Positions 50,563-59,443 of a stretch of DNA of 64,000 nt are shown piece by piece. The translations under genes were made by a program, and so were the position numbers. Under the pieces are notes generated by a model. That model made no database searches and was not told the origin of the DNA. It saw only the letters and a list, made by a program, of their open reading frames with translations. Source of the DNA: Asanoa iriomotensis (GTDB taxonomy: Bacteria > Actinomycetota > Actinomycetes > Mycobacteriales > Micromonosporaceae); contig NZ_BONC01000025.1 of NCBI RefSeq assembly GCF_016862515.1, forward strand, positions 41,842 to 105,841, given 5' to 3'. Each line of letters begins with the position of its first letter. Positions within the stretch are counted from its first letter, which is position 1.

Positions 50563-51503
50563 CAGGCCGCCCCGGCCGCTTCCCGGGACACCGTGCGCAG
50601 GTTGGCCGGCGGCACGACCAGCGGCGCGTGCGGGCCCGCCAGCAGCGCGCGAGCGGCGACGGCCGCCCGGCGATGGTTGGGCACCGTGGCCCGCCGGACG
50701 AACACGTCGTAGTCCGCCGCGACCACCTCGTCCAGGATGCCGCCGTAGAGCGTGTAGGCGGCCCGGATGCACGACCGCGACCCGGGAGCGAGCATCGCGA
50801 CGCCGGGCGCGGCAGCGGCGTAGTGCAGGTGTGCGCGCTCCACCTCGTACGCGATGAGGCTCCTGATCTTCGGTGTCGCCGCGCGGCGGGTGACCGCGCC
50901 GGCGAGGTCGGCCCGGGTGACGCCGAACCGGTCGAGGTCCTCGTCGGGCAGGTAGGTGCGCCCGCGGTAGAGGTCCTCGCCGACGTCCCGGATGAAGTTC
51001 GTGAGCTGGAACGCGAGCCCGAGCTGGCGGGCGGGTTCGCGGGCGGCAGCGGGGTCGGCACTGCCCAGGATCGGCAGCATCATCGTGCCGATCACCGCCG
51101 CCGAGCCCTCCATGTAGTCGAGCAGGTCGGCGTAGCGGGGATAGCTGGTGACCGTGAGGTCCATCGCCATGCTGCGCAGGAAGCTGGTGAAGTCGGCGCG
51201 GTCAAGGTCGAAGACCGCGATCGTGTGCAGCACGGCGGGCAGCAGCGGGTCGTCGACCGGCGCACCGTGCAGGCCCGCGACGAAGCGCTCCGACCAGCCG
51301 GCGAGCGCGGTGGCCCGGTCGGCGGCCGGCAGGTCGTCGGTGCGGTCGACGATCTCGTCGGCGTACCGGGTGAATCCGTACAACGCGTGAACATGGCGTC
51401 GTTTCCACGCGGGCAGCAACCGGGTCGCGAGATAGTACGTGCGACCGTGGTGTCTGTGCAGCTCACGGCAGCGTTCGTAGGACGCGGCCAAGGATTCGTC
51501 CAT
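50562..51503 (-). CDS. crtB: Phytoene synthase
   Basis: A 313-residue squalene/phytoene synthase. The first Asp-rich motif is YADEIVD (D49-x-x-x-D53) and the second is FIRDVGEDLYRGRTYLP. It condenses two geranylgeranyl diphosphates to phytoene. ATG 51503 has GGGAGGG upstream. It is divergent from crtE with only 68 bases between the starts, and forms an operon with the photolyase gene. Confidence 0.93.
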   Translation of the reverse strand: MDESLAASYERCRELHRHHGRTYYLATRLLPAWKRRHVHALYGFTRYADEIVDRTDDLPAADRATALAGWSERFVAGLHGAPVDDPLLPAVLHTIAVFDLDRADFTSFLRSMAMDLTVTSYPRYADLLDYMEGSAAVIGTMMLPILGSADPAAAREPARQLGLAFQLTNFIRDVGEDLYRGRTYLPDEDLDRFGVTRADLAGAVTRRAATPKIRSLIAYEVERAHLHYAAAAPGVAMLAPGSRSCIRAAYTLYGGILDEVVAADYDVFVRRATVPNHRRAAVAARALLAGPHAPLVVPPANLRTVSREAAGAA

Positions 51504-51520
51504 CAACCCTCCCGCCGATG

Positions 51521-51539
51521 AATCGACTCAGCAATCGAC
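51521..51539. promoter_or_regulatory. Direct repeat AATCGAC in the divergent crt promoter region
   Basis: AATCGAC occurs at 51521-51527 and 51533-51539 (12-base period) within the 68-base gap between crtB and crtE. A TAGGGT at about 51554 could be the -10 of crtE. The repeats are candidates for the LitR-type regulator binding site; this is inference from position. Confidence 0.4.
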
Positions 51540-51571
51540 GCAACTCGCAATTCTAGGGTACGCTCGACCGC

Positions 51572-52681
51572 GTGGCCAACGACACGCTCGCGGGCGACAC
51601 CGACCTCCGCCCACCGCCGCAGCGCTCCGCGCCCCCCGCCGACGGATGGCTGCGGGCGGCGATCGACACCACCCTCACCGAGTTCCTCCGGCACGAATCC
51701 ACCACCCTCGAGTCCACCGACACCGCCCTCCGCCCGTTCGCCGCGCTCGCCCGCGACAGCGTGCTGGCCGGCGGCAAACGACTGCGGCCGACGTTCGCAC
51801 ACTGGGGTTGGCGAGGCGCCGCCGGTCCGGCCCCGGCGGTCGAGCCGGTGCTGCCCGCGTTCGCCGCGCTCGAGTTGCTGCACGCGTTCGCGCTGATCCA
51901 CGACGACGTGATGGACGGGTCAGCCACCCGGCGCGGCCGGCCCACGGCACACGAGGTGCTCGCCGCCCAACACGTGCGGGCGGGGCGCGTCGGCGCGGCC
52001 GACCGCTTCGGCGCCGCCGGCGCTGTGCTGGTCGGCGACCTCTGCCTGGTCTGGGCCGACCGGCTGCTGTCACAGACCGGCGTTCCAGCGACGGCGCTGT
52101 TGGCCGCCCGGCACTGCTACGACGAGATGCGCGTCGAGGCGATCGCCGGCCAGTTCCTCGACGTGCTCGGCGACACCGAGCCCGACCGCTGGACGGTCGA
52201 CCGCGCGTTGCGCGTTGCCCGGCTCAAGACCGCCGGCTACACGGTCACCCGACCGCTGCTGTTCGGGGCGGCGCTGTCCGGCCAGGGTGCCCCGCTCACC
52301 GGCGCCTACCTGCGCTACGGCGCCGCGGTCGGTGAGGCTTTCCAGCTCCGCGACGACCTGCTCGGCGTGGTCGGCGACCCGGCCGAGACCGGCAAGCCGG
52401 CCGGCGACGACCTGCGCGCCGGCAAGCCCACGGCGCTGCTGCTGCTGGCCCGGCAGCTGGCCACCCCGGCACAGGCGGCGCAGTTGGCCCAGCCGGTCGC
52501 GGCCGACCTCACCGGCCTCGCCGAGATCGTCGCCGATACTGGCGCGGTGGCGGTCGTCGAAGCCATGATCGAGAATCGGATCGAGCTGGCGCTCGCCGCG
52601 CTCGACCAGGCACCACTCGATCCCACCACCCACGCCGCGCTGCGTGCTCTCGCGGTGACGGCGACGAAACGGCGATCGTGA
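51572..52681 (+). CDS. crtE: Geranylgeranyl diphosphate synthase (polyprenyl synthetase)
   Basis: A 369-residue trans-prenyltransferase. The first Asp-rich motif is IHDDVMD (D111, D112, D115), with GGKRLRP before it, and the second is FQLRDDLLGVVGD. The short-chain form with the K-P-x-G-D-D-L-R-x-G-K-P-T region (GKPAGDDLRAGKPTALL) fits GGPP synthases of carotenoid clusters. It makes the C20 precursor of phytoene. GTG 51572. It leads the crtE-crtI-idi-regulator operon; a 16-base gap separates it from crtI. Confidence 0.92.
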   Translation: MANDTLAGDTDLRPPPQRSAPPADGWLRAAIDTTLTEFLRHESTTLESTDTALRPFAALARDSVLAGGKRLRPTFAHWGWRGAAGPAPAVEPVLPAFAALELLHAFALIHDDVMDGSATRRGRPTAHEVLAAQHVRAGRVGAADRFGAAGAVLVGDLCLVWADRLLSQTGVPATALLAARHCYDEMRVEAIAGQFLDVLGDTEPDRWTVDRALRVARLKTAGYTVTRPLLFGAALSGQGAPLTGAYLRYGAAVGEAFQLRDDLLGVVGDPAETGKPAGDDLRAGKPTALLLLARQLATPAQAAQLAQPVAADLTGLAEIVADTGAVAVVEAMIENRIELALAALDQAPLDPTTHAALRALAVTATKRRS

Positions 52682-52697
52682 CGGCTACCTTCAGGAG

Positions 52698-54182
52698 ATG
52701 CGCGTGCGAACCGTGACCGGACCCACCGACCGGGTGGTCGTGGTCGGCGCGGGCCTGGGCGGGCTCGCCGCCGCGCTGCACCTGGCCGGCGCGGGCCGCC
52801 AGGTGACCGTCGTCGAGCGGGAGGCCGTCCCGGGTGGCCGGGCCGGCCGGCTCAGCCTCGACGGCTACGAGTTCGACACCGGCCCCACCGTGCTCACCAT
52901 GCCCGACCTGATCGCCGAGGCGCTGGCGGCGGTCGGCGAGGAGCTCGGCGACTGGCTCGAGCTGCTACCCCTCGACCCCGCCTACCGGGCGCACTATCCC
53001 GACGGTTCGACGCTCGACGTCATCACCGACACCGCCCGGATGGCCACCGAGATCTCCCGCGTCTGCGGGCCGCGGGAGGCCGACGGCTACCTGCGCTTCG
53101 TCGACTTCGCCGCGCGGCTGTGGCGGCTCGAGCGCACCGACTTCATCGCACGGAACTTCGACGCGCCGACCGACCTGCTCACCGGCAACCTGCTGCGGCT
53201 GTTCGCCACCGGCGCCTTCCGCCGCCTGCAGACCAAGGTCAACCAGTTCTTCCGCGACCCGCGTACCCGCCGGATCTTCTCCTTCCAGGCGATGTACGCC
53301 GGCCTCGCGCCGCACGACGCGCTGGCCATCTACGCCGTCATCGCGTACCTCGACTCGGTGGCCGGGGTGTTCTACCCACGCGGTGGCATCCACGCCGTGC
53401 CGCGCGCCCTGGCCGGCGCGGCCGAGAAGCACGGCGTGAAGATCCGCTACGACTGCGCGGTGACCCGGGTGGAGACCGCCGGTGACCGGGCGGTCGCGGT
53501 GCACACGGCCACGGGCGAGCGGATCCCGGCCGATGTCGTGGTGCTCAACCCGGACCTGCCGGTCGCCGCCAGCACGCTGCTCGGCGAGCCGCGCCGCGCC
53601 CTGCGCTACTCACCCTCCGCGGTGGTCCTGCACATCGGATCGAGCCAGGGGTACGAGCGGATCGCGCACCACAACATCCACTTCGGCCGGGCCTGGCGGC
53701 GCACGTTCGCCGAGATCATCGACCGGGGCGAGCTGATGTCCGACCCGTCGCTGCTGGTCACCAACCCGAGCCGCACCGAGCCGACGGTCGCGCCCGCCGG
53801 CCGGCACAGCTACTACGTGCTCGCGCCGGTGCCCAACCTCGACCGGGCACCGCTCGACTGGCGCGGGCCGCTCGGCCACCGCTACGCCGACGAGCTGGTC
53901 GCCACGCTGGAACGGCGCGGCTACCACGGCTTCGGCGCCGGCGTCGAAGTCTCCCGAGTGGTCACGCCCGCCGACTGGGCGGCCGCCGGGATGGCCGCGG
54001 GCACTCCGTTCGCGGCCGCGCACAGCCTGTTCCAGACCGGGCCGTTCCGGCCCGGCAACCTGCACCGCCACCTGTCCAACGTGGTTTTCGTCGGCTCCGG
54101 CACCCAGCCGGGCGTCGGCGTGCCGATGGTGCTCATCTCCGGCAAGCTCGCCGCTGGCCGGATCGTCGGAGGACTGACATGA
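52698..54182 (+). CDS. crtI: Phytoene desaturase
   Basis: A 494-residue FAD-dependent desaturase. The FAD motif VVVVGAGLGGLAAALHLAGAGRQVTVVERE is followed by PGGRAGRLSLDGYEFDTGPTVLTMPD, and the C-terminus has GSGTQPGVGVPMVLISGKLAAGRI, all CrtI signatures. It introduces double bases into phytoene, giving lycopene in the four-step form. ATG 52698; its stop overlaps the idi start by four bases. Confidence 0.93.
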   Translation: MRVRTVTGPTDRVVVVGAGLGGLAAALHLAGAGRQVTVVEREAVPGGRAGRLSLDGYEFDTGPTVLTMPDLIAEALAAVGEELGDWLELLPLDPAYRAHYPDGSTLDVITDTARMATEISRVCGPREADGYLRFVDFAARLWRLERTDFIARNFDAPTDLLTGNLLRLFATGAFRRLQTKVNQFFRDPRTRRIFSFQAMYAGLAPHDALAIYAVIAYLDSVAGVFYPRGGIHAVPRALAGAAEKHGVKIRYDCAVTRVETAGDRAVAVHTATGERIPADVVVLNPDLPVAASTLLGEPRRALRYSPSAVVLHIGSSQGYERIAHHNIHFGRAWRRTFAEIIDRGELMSDPSLLVTNPSRTEPTVAPAGRHSYYVLAPVPNLDRAPLDWRGPLGHRYADELVATLERRGYHGFGAGVEVSRVVTPADWAAAGMAAGTPFAAAHSLFQTGPFRPGNLHRHLSNVVFVGSGTQPGVGVPMVLISGKLAAGRIVGGLT

Positions 54183-54793
54183 CCGACTCTCGTGAACGAC
54201 ACCTCGTCGAGCTCGTCGACGACGACGGCCTGCCGATCGGCAGCGAGACCGTCGAGGTGGCACACCAACGCCCGGGCCAGTTGCACCGCGCCTTCTCGGT
54301 GGTGCTGATGGATCCGGCCGGCCGCGTGCTGCTGCAACGACGGGCCGCGGTGAAGACCCGCTTCCCGCTGCGGTGGGCCAACACCTGCTGCGGGCACCCC
54401 GCACCCGGCGAGGAGGTGACCGTCTCCGCCAACCGGCGCCTCAAGGAGGAGCTGGGTGCGGCGCCGGTGTCACTCTCCGAGGTCGGGGTCTACGTCTACT
54501 ACGCGGAGGACCCGTCGACCGGTCGGGTCGAGTGGGAGTACGACCACGTGCTGCTCGGCCAGGTGACCGGCGACGAGGACCTGGTGCCCGACCCTGACGA
54601 GGTCGCCGAGCTGGCCTGGGTGGACCCGCAGGAGCTGCCGCGGTCGATCCGCGCGGAGCCGACCCTCTACTCCCCGTGGCTCGCGGGGGTGATCAACCAG
54701 GTCGCCACGGCCCAGGGCGGGCGTTCGGTCGGCGCCGCCGCGGGCCCGGCGGAAGCCGACGGCGACACGGCGGAGCGGTCGGGTGGCCGATGA
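54179..54793 (+). CDS. idi: Isopentenyl-diphosphate delta-isomerase, type I
   Basis: A 204-residue Nudix-fold isomerase. The catalytic Cys is C71 in WANTCCGHPAPGEE, with metal-binding His residues around it, and the catalytic Glu is in EWEYDHVLLG. It interconverts IPP and DMAPP and feeds crtE. A 25-residue C-terminal tail (VGAAAGPAEADGD) is an extra. ATG 54179 overlaps crtI, and its stop overlaps the regulator start by 11 bases. Confidence 0.93.
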   Translation: MTDSRERHLVELVDDDGLPIGSETVEVAHQRPGQLHRAFSVVLMDPAGRVLLQRRAAVKTRFPLRWANTCCGHPAPGEEVTVSANRRLKEELGAAPVSLSEVGVYVYYAEDPSTGRVEWEYDHVLLGQVTGDEDLVPDPDEVAELAWVDPQELPRSIRAEPTLYSPWLAGVINQVATAQGGRSVGAAAGPAEADGDTAERSGGR

Positions 54794-55688
54794 AGGGCTG
54801 AGCGCCGGGGCCGTCGCGCGCCGCCTCGGCGTCGCCGTCACCACCCTGCGCACCTGGCACCAGCGGTACGGGCTGGGGCCGAGCGGCCACGTGCCCGGGC
54901 ACCACCGGCGGTACACGACCGAGGACCTCTCGCGGCTCGAGGTGATGCGCCGGCTCACCGCCGAGGGCATCGCACCGGCCGAGGCGGCCCGGTGGGCCCG
55001 CTATGCGCCGGAGGAGCCGCCCACCTCGGCCGCGGCCCGGGCCGGCGGCGGCTTCGCCATCCCGGTGGGGCGCGCCGGACCGGCCGCGCGTGGTCTCGCC
55101 CGCGCGGCGATCCGGCTCGACGTCGACGGGATGCGCGAGATCATGCAGCGCGCGGTCACCGACGAGGGCGTCGTGTCCACATGGGACCACGTGCTGCGCC
55201 CGGTGCTGGCTGGGATCGGCGAGCGGCACATGGCCACGCAGCGGCTGATCGAGGTCGAGCACCTGTTCTCGCGCACGGCGACCGAGGTGTTCGCCGCCGT
55301 GCCCCGCCCGCACGGCGGTGAACCGCCGCGGGTCCTGCTCGCCTGCTCCGACGAGGAGCAGCACAGCCTCCCGCTGGAGGCGCTGGCGGCGGCGCTCGCG
55401 GCGGACGGTGTCGGCAGCCGGCTGCTCGGCGCGCGGGTGCCGCCGCGGGCGCTGTCCGACGCGATCGAGCGCACGGGGCCGACCGTCGTGATGTTGTGGT
55501 CGCACGCGCCGACGACCGCGCACGTGGGGCAACTCGTCGCGCTGCTGGAGGCGCCGCACCGCCCGGTGCTGATCCTGGCCGGCGGCCCGGGTTGGACGGC
55601 CGCCGACCTGCCGCCCGGCGTGGTCGCTCCCAGCAGCCTGGCCGACGCGCTCCAACTCACGAAGGCGTGGGCCAAACCGACCGACTGA
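54783..55688 (+). CDS. MerR-type regulator with B12-binding domain (LitR/CarH-like)
   Basis: A 301-residue regulator. The N-terminal MerR helix-turn-helix is LSAGAVARRLGVAVTTLRTWHQRYGLGPS...HRRYTTEDLSRLEVM, followed by a four-helix B12-binding bundle and a Rossmann-like cobalamin domain. The E-H pair of the bundle motif is present (VEHLFS, E159-H160) and H194 in DEEQHSLPLEAL matches the lower-ligand E-x-H motif. The W of the usual W-x-x-G-x-x-x-V-x-x-E-H motif is replaced by His in GERHMATQRLIEVEHL. LitR/CarH proteins use adenosylcobalamin as light sensor and repress carotenoid genes in the dark. GTG 54783 overlaps idi. Position as last gene implies autoregulation. Confidence 0.87.
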   Translation: MADEGLSAGAVARRLGVAVTTLRTWHQRYGLGPSGHVPGHHRRYTTEDLSRLEVMRRLTAEGIAPAEAARWARYAPEEPPTSAAARAGGGFAIPVGRAGPAARGLARAAIRLDVDGMREIMQRAVTDEGVVSTWDHVLRPVLAGIGERHMATQRLIEVEHLFSRTATEVFAAVPRPHGGEPPRVLLACSDEEQHSLPLEALAAALAADGVGSRLLGARVPPRALSDAIERTGPTVVMLWSHAPTTAHVGQLVALLEAPHRPVLILAGGPGWTAADLPPGVVAPSSLADALQLTKAWAKPTD

Positions 55689-55818
55689 GGCCGGCGGCGC
55701 GTGAGTCCCCTTCGGGTAGTCGAATCCATCGCCGTCCTCCGCTACCGTGTGTGCGGTCCTCGCCGGCTCGGGCCGGCGCCCCTTGGGAGCACGCCCCGCT
55801 CCCGCCCTGGAGTCGACG

Positions 55819-56640
55819 ATGACGAGACGCGTCGCGGTCGCCGCCGCGCTGGTCGTCCTCACGTTGTTGGTGGGTTCGCGCTGGGTGACCAACCGCTCCG
55901 CGGTGCTGGCCAACCAGCGGTCCACCGTGCCGGCCGGCCCCACGACGCCGAACACGCCGCCACCGCCGGAGGCCACACCCTCGACCGCGCCGACCGCCGC
56001 ACCGACCCACGTCGCGGCACCGAAACCCAAGCCCGACCGGCCCGGCAGCGGCCCGTTCGGCAGCATGCGGCTGACCGGCCGCAAGACGGTGGCACTGACC
56101 TTCGACGACGGCCCGCACCCGGTGTGGACACCGCAGGTGCTCGACCGGCTCAAGGCGGCACACGTGAAGGCCACTTTCTGTGTGGTCGGCACGCAGGTCA
56201 AGAAATACCCGGCGCTGGTGCGGCGGATCGTCCGCGAGGGCCACACGCTCTGCAACCACACCTGGAACCACGAGCTGGACCTCGGCACGAAGCCGCCCAA
56301 CGCCATCAAGGCCAACCTGGTGGCCACCAACCGCGAGATCCGCAAGGCGGTGCCGAACGCCAAGATCACCTACTTCCGGCACCCCGGCGGCAAATGGACC
56401 GCCGATGCCGTCAAGGTCGCGCAGTCGCTGCGCATGCAGCCCCTGGACTGGGACGTCGACCCTCGCGACTGGGAGATCACCGACGCGAAGCTGATCGGCT
56501 CCCGGGTGATCGGCAACGCCCGACCGGGCTCGATCATCCTGATGCACGACGGCGGCGGCGACCGGAAGGGCACCCTCAGCGCCTGCCCAAATGTGATCAA
56601 GAACCTGAAAGGCCGCTTCGGCATCGCCCCGCTGCGCTGA
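55819..56640 (+). CDS. Polysaccharide deacetylase family protein (CE4)
   Basis: A 273-residue secreted or membrane-anchored protein. An N-terminal hydrophobic span (RRVAVAAALVVLTLLVGSRW) and a Pro/Thr-rich linker precede a NodB domain: motif 1 TFDDGPHP, motif 2 HTWNHELD (H-x-x-x-H), motif 3 RHPGGKWT (R-x-P-x-G), motif 4 DWDVDPRDW and motif 5 ILMHDGGG. All catalytic and zinc residues are present. It would remove N-acetyl groups from peptidoglycan or chitin-type polymers outside the membrane. ATG 55819 is used; a longer frame upstream is Arg-rich. Confidence 0.9.
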   Translation: MTRRVAVAAALVVLTLLVGSRWVTNRSAVLANQRSTVPAGPTTPNTPPPPEATPSTAPTAAPTHVAAPKPKPDRPGSGPFGSMRLTGRKTVALTFDDGPHPVWTPQVLDRLKAAHVKATFCVVGTQVKKYPALVRRIVREGHTLCNHTWNHELDLGTKPPNAIKANLVATNREIRKAVPNAKITYFRHPGGKWTADAVKVAQSLRMQPLDWDVDPRDWEITDAKLIGSRVIGNARPGSIILMHDGGGDRKGTLSACPNVIKNLKGRFGIAPLR

Positions 56641-56794
56641 CGCCGGTGGGGTTTAGGCCGGTTTGCGGTGCTACTGATACCGGTTTGGAGAGGGAGTCGG
56701 GGATCGCGTATGCTTTCGAAGCCTCCGGCGGGGCCGGATGGGAGCACTGCCGCAGATTCGCGCCTGGATCCTCATGTGCGATGATTGCGGGGCC

Positions 56795-56867
56795 GCCCTC
56801 ATCGTCTAGCGGCCCAGGACGCCGCCCTTTCAAGGCGGTAGCACGGGTTCGAATCCCGTTGGGGGCA
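56795..56867 (+). tRNA. tRNA-Glu (UUC)
   Basis: Cloverleaf with acceptor GCCCTCA/TGGGGGC, anticodon stem CCGCC/GGCGG with loop CTTTCAA (anticodon TTC), T arm CGGGTTCGAATCCCG and discriminator A. CCA is not encoded. First of three clustered tRNA genes. Confidence 0.95.
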
Positions 56868-56905
56868 CGGAAATGCGCCCCGGCTCCGGCCGGTGGCTAT
56901 AGCTA

Positions 56906-56979
56906 GGTCCTGTGGAGCAGTTGGAGTGCTCGCCGCCCTGTCAAGGCGGAGGTCGCGGGTTCAAGTCCCGTCAGGACCG
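56906..56979 (+). tRNA. tRNA-Asp (GUC)
   Basis: Acceptor GGTCCTG/CAGGACC, anticodon loop CTGTCAA within CCGCC/GGCGG (anticodon GTC), T arm CGGGTTCAAGTCCCG, discriminator G. CCA is not encoded. Confidence 0.95.
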
Positions 56980-56993
56980 CGTAAGACGTTCAC

Positions 56994-57067
56994 GGCCAGG
57001 TAGCTCAGTTGGTACGAGCGTCCGACTGAAAATCGGAAGGTCGGCGGTTCGACCCCGCCCCTGGCCA
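56994..57067 (+). tRNA. tRNA-Phe (GAA)
   Basis: Acceptor GGCCAGG/CCTGGCC, anticodon loop CTGAAAA within TCCGA/TCGGA (anticodon GAA), T arm GCGGTTCGACCCCGC, discriminator A. CCA is not encoded. It ends the cluster. Confidence 0.95.
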
Positions 57068-57102
57068 CATAGCCTTTCGCCGGGCTACAGCAGCGCTCAC
57101 CA

Positions 57103-57124
57103 GCCCACACGCCGGTGGGCGTTT
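57103..57124 (+). terminator. Terminator after the tRNA cluster
   Basis: Stem GCCCAC/GTGGGC (57103-57108 with 57115-57120) with a six-base loop, followed by GTTTTG. A typical Rho-independent signal, 36 bases past the last tRNA. Confidence 0.75.
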
Positions 57125-57129
57125 TGCTT

Positions 57130-57153
57130 GGCCCCGGCGCGGACGCCGGGGCC
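57130..57153 (-). terminator. Terminator of the peptidase gene
   Basis: A perfect 10-base stem (GGCCCCGGCG/CGCCGGGGCC) with loop CGGA, six bases beyond the stop of the minus-strand peptidase gene and followed on that strand by CAAGCAAAAC. It separates the convergent tRNA transcript. Confidence 0.7.
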
Positions 57154-57158
57154 GTTGG

Positions 57159-57977
57159 CTATTTCTTGGCCAGCAGGGCGCCGACGTCGGCCGCGCGGTC
57201 GCCGAGCACCTTGCGCAGCACCTCGGCCTGTTCGGCCACGCTCAGGTCCGCGTCGATCTGGCTCACCGCTCTTGCGATCGTGTTCAGCCGCTGGTGCAGC
57301 ACGTTCGGCTGCCCGCCCGTGTGCGGGTCCCGGCCGGACGTGAGCGCCTCGACCCGGGTGAACAGCATCTGCATGCCGCCGTCGCCGAGGATCGCTGCTT
57401 TGATCGCCGCTACGTCTTGGGGTGTCACGTCGTCCTCCTCGTCTCCGAGCGCGACCGCGATGACGCGCTCCATCAGGGTCTTGTCCCGGCAACGGCGCCG
57501 GTCGAAAGTCAGGTGCCAGTGGTCCAGGTGCGAGTCGTCGGCGTCGAAGCTCGAGCCGTCCGCGTTGGTCGCCGACACCTCCTCGCCGTCGAGGGTGCCG
57601 ATCACCTGGCGCACGCCCGCCAGGCTGCCGTCGAGCATCGCCGCGCGGAGCCGGGCGGTGTGCTTGCGCATGATCGCGCGGTTGGCGGCCGTGCCCCACT
57701 CGCCGGGGGTGAAGTCGAACGCGGCGATGTGCCGCTCCTGCTCGGCGGACAGCCCCGACTGGAACGTGTAGGTCCGGTTCGTGCACAGCGGCGACTCGCG
57801 GACGAACTCGTTGGACCGGTGCCCGCCCTTCAGGTGCTTGTGGTCGCCCTTGGTGCCCGCGGCGACCCGCGGGCGCCCGGTGAGGCGGCACAGGTCGTCG
57901 CCGAGCCCGTCGAGCTCCGGCGTGACGACCTCACGCTTGACGAACGCGTCGGCGTTGAACTGGGCTTCGCTCACCAC
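57159..57977 (-). CDS. M15-like peptidase resembling phage endolysins
   Basis: A 272-residue protein without signal peptide or holin-like partner. The motif GTKGDHKHLKGGHRSNEF and, some 100 residues later, FDADDSHLDHWHLTFDRR carry paired His and Asp residues like the S-x-H-x-x-G...D and H-W-H zinc motifs of M15 D-Ala-D-Ala peptidases. The N-terminal SEAQFNADAFVKREVVTPELDGLGDDLC and the C-terminal coiled-coil-like tail (GGQPNVLHQRLNTIARAVSQIDADLSVAEQAEVLRKVLGDRAADVGALL) are features I associate with actinophage minor tail or lysin proteins. GTG 57977 follows GAGGAG. It lies beside a tRNA cluster but no integrase or other phage gene is visible, so it may be a domesticated remnant. Enzyme family moderately sure. 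Confidence 0.6.
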   Translation of the reverse strand: MVSEAQFNADAFVKREVVTPELDGLGDDLCRLTGRPRVAAGTKGDHKHLKGGHRSNEFVRESPLCTNRTYTFQSGLSAEQERHIAAFDFTPGEWGTAANRAIMRKHTARLRAAMLDGSLAGVRQVIGTLDGEEVSATNADGSSFDADDSHLDHWHLTFDRRRCRDKTLMERVIAVALGDEEDDVTPQDVAAIKAAILGDGGMQMLFTRVEALTSGRDPHTGGQPNVLHQRLNTIARAVSQIDADLSVAEQAEVLRKVLGDRAADVGALLAKK

Positions 57978-58067
57978 GGCGGGCCTCCTCGGGTGTTCCG
58001 GTGCGACTGACTGCCCTATTCGCACCTACGGAGGCCCCGGCCCGGGGTTTGATACCGGGCGACCCGA

Positions 58068-59339
58068 TCAGGTGACCGAACGCCCGGCGTACCCGGCCTG
58101 GGTGCCGAGCTCTTCCTCGATCCGGATGAGCTGGTTGTACTTCGCCGTGCGGTCCGAGCGTGACAGCGAACCCGTCTTGATCTGGCCGCAGCCGAGCGCG
58201 ACGGCCAGGTCGGCGATCGTCGTGTCCTCGGTCTCGCCGGAGCGGTGCGAGACGACCACGCCGTAGCCAGCGTTCCGCGCGGTGTCCACCGTCCGCAGCG
58301 TCTCGGTGAGGGTGCCGATCTGGTTGACCTTGACCAGGATCGCGTTGGCGTAACCGCCCGCGATGCCGTCGCGCAGCCGGTCGGCGTCGGTGCAGAAGAC
58401 GTCGTCGCCGACGAGCTGGAGCCGGTCGCCGGCCTGTTGGGTGATCCGCTTCCAGCCGGCGAAGTCGGTCTCGGCCATCGGGTCCTCGATCGAGGTGATC
58501 GGGTAGCGGTCGGCCAGCTCCAGCAGGTACGCGATGTGCTCGTCGATCGTGCGGACACGCCCCTCGCCCGCGTAGTCGTAGGCGCCGTCGCGGAAGAACT
58601 CGGAGCTGGCCGGGTCGAGGCAGATGGCGACGTCCGTGCCCGGCCGGTAGCCGCTGTCCTCGATGGCCCGGACGACGAACCGCAGCGCCTCGTCGGCGTC
58701 GCCGAAGTGCGGTGCGAAGCCGCCCTCGTCGCCCACGTTGACGCTGTGCCCGGCGGCGATCAGCGCACCGCGCAGCGTGTGGAACACCTCGGAGCCCATC
58801 CGGACGGCGTCGAAGAAGGTCAGCGCGCCGATCGGGGCGATCATGAACTCCTGGAAGTCCAGCGGGTTGTCGGCGTGCACGCCGCCGTTGACGATGTTCA
58901 TCATCGGCACCGGCAGCAACCGGGCACCGACGCCGCCGACGTAGCGGTAGAGCGGCTGCCGGTGCGCGAGCGCCGCGGCCTTCACGGTCGCCAGGGAGAC
59001 CGCCAGGATCGCGTTCGCGCCCAGTCGCCCCTTGTCCTTGGTGCCGTCGAGCTCGATCATCGTCGCGTCGACCAGCGCCTGGTCCTCCGCGTCGAGCCCG
59101 GTCACGGCCTCGGCGATGACGCCGTTGACGGCCGCGACCGCCTTGCCGACGCCCTTGCCGTGGAAGCGCGCCGGGTCGCCGTCGCGCAGTTCCGTGGCCT
59201 CGTTGGCCCCGGTCGACGCGCCCGACGGCACTGCGGCACGCCCGATCGAGCCGTCCGCGAGCGTCACGTCGACCTCGACGGTCGGATTGCCCCGGCTGTC
59301 CAGGATCTGCCGCCCGATCACCTGGCTGATGGCTGTCAT
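58068..59339 (-). CDS. eno: Enolase
   Basis: A 423-residue enolase. Catalytic and metal residues are present: [12 protein letters not shown] loop, [21 protein letters not shown], the metal Asp/Glu in [25 protein letters not shown] and QLVGDDVF, catalytic Lys in [17 protein letters not shown], and [17 protein letters not shown]. It converts 2-phosphoglycerate to phosphoenolpyruvate in the cytoplasm. In most actinobacteria eno sits next to a DivIC/FtsB-like gene; that context is absent, so this may be a second copy. ATG 59339 fits the family. Confidence 0.94.
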   Translation of the reverse strand: MTAISQVIGRQILDSRGNPTVEVDVTLADGSIGRAAVPSGASTGANEATELRDGDPARFHGKGVGKAVAAVNGVIAEAVTGLDAEDQALVDATMIELDGTKDKGRLGANAILAVSLATVKAAALAHRQPLYRYVGGVGARLLPVPMMNIVNGGVHADNPLDFQEFMIAPIGALTFFDAVRMGSEVFHTLRGALIAAGHSVNVGDEGGFAPHFGDADEALRFVVRAIEDSGYRPGTDVAICLDPASSEFFRDGAYDYAGEGRVRTIDEHIAYLLELADRYPITSIEDPMAETDFAGWKRITQQAGDRLQLVGDDVFCTDADRLRDGIAGGYANAILVKVNQIGTLTETLRTVDTARNAGYGVVVSHRSGETEDTTIADLAVALGCGQIKTGSLSRSDRTAKYNQLIRIEEELGTQAGYAGRSVT

Positions 59340-59431
59340 CGCGCTCCCCCTGCCCTCATGCCGGGAACCTAAACCCGCACCTCCGGGTGCGAGTCAAGCC
59401 GGTTCGCGGCTCTCGGGGCCGATTCGTCGCC

Positions 59432-59437
59432 TATAGT
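59432..59437 (+). promoter_or_regulatory. -10 element of the tRNA-Sec promoter
   Basis: TATAGT ends seven bases before the first base of the mature tRNA at 59444, the expected distance to a transcription start at or next to the tRNA 5' end. The -35 region is not obvious. Confidence 0.55.
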
Positions 59438-59443
59438 CGCGCC

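Noticed and set aside
56795..57977. A prophage or genomic island inserted at the tRNA cluster
   Set aside because: No integrase, no duplicated tRNA 3' end and no other phage gene; only a single lysin-like gene.
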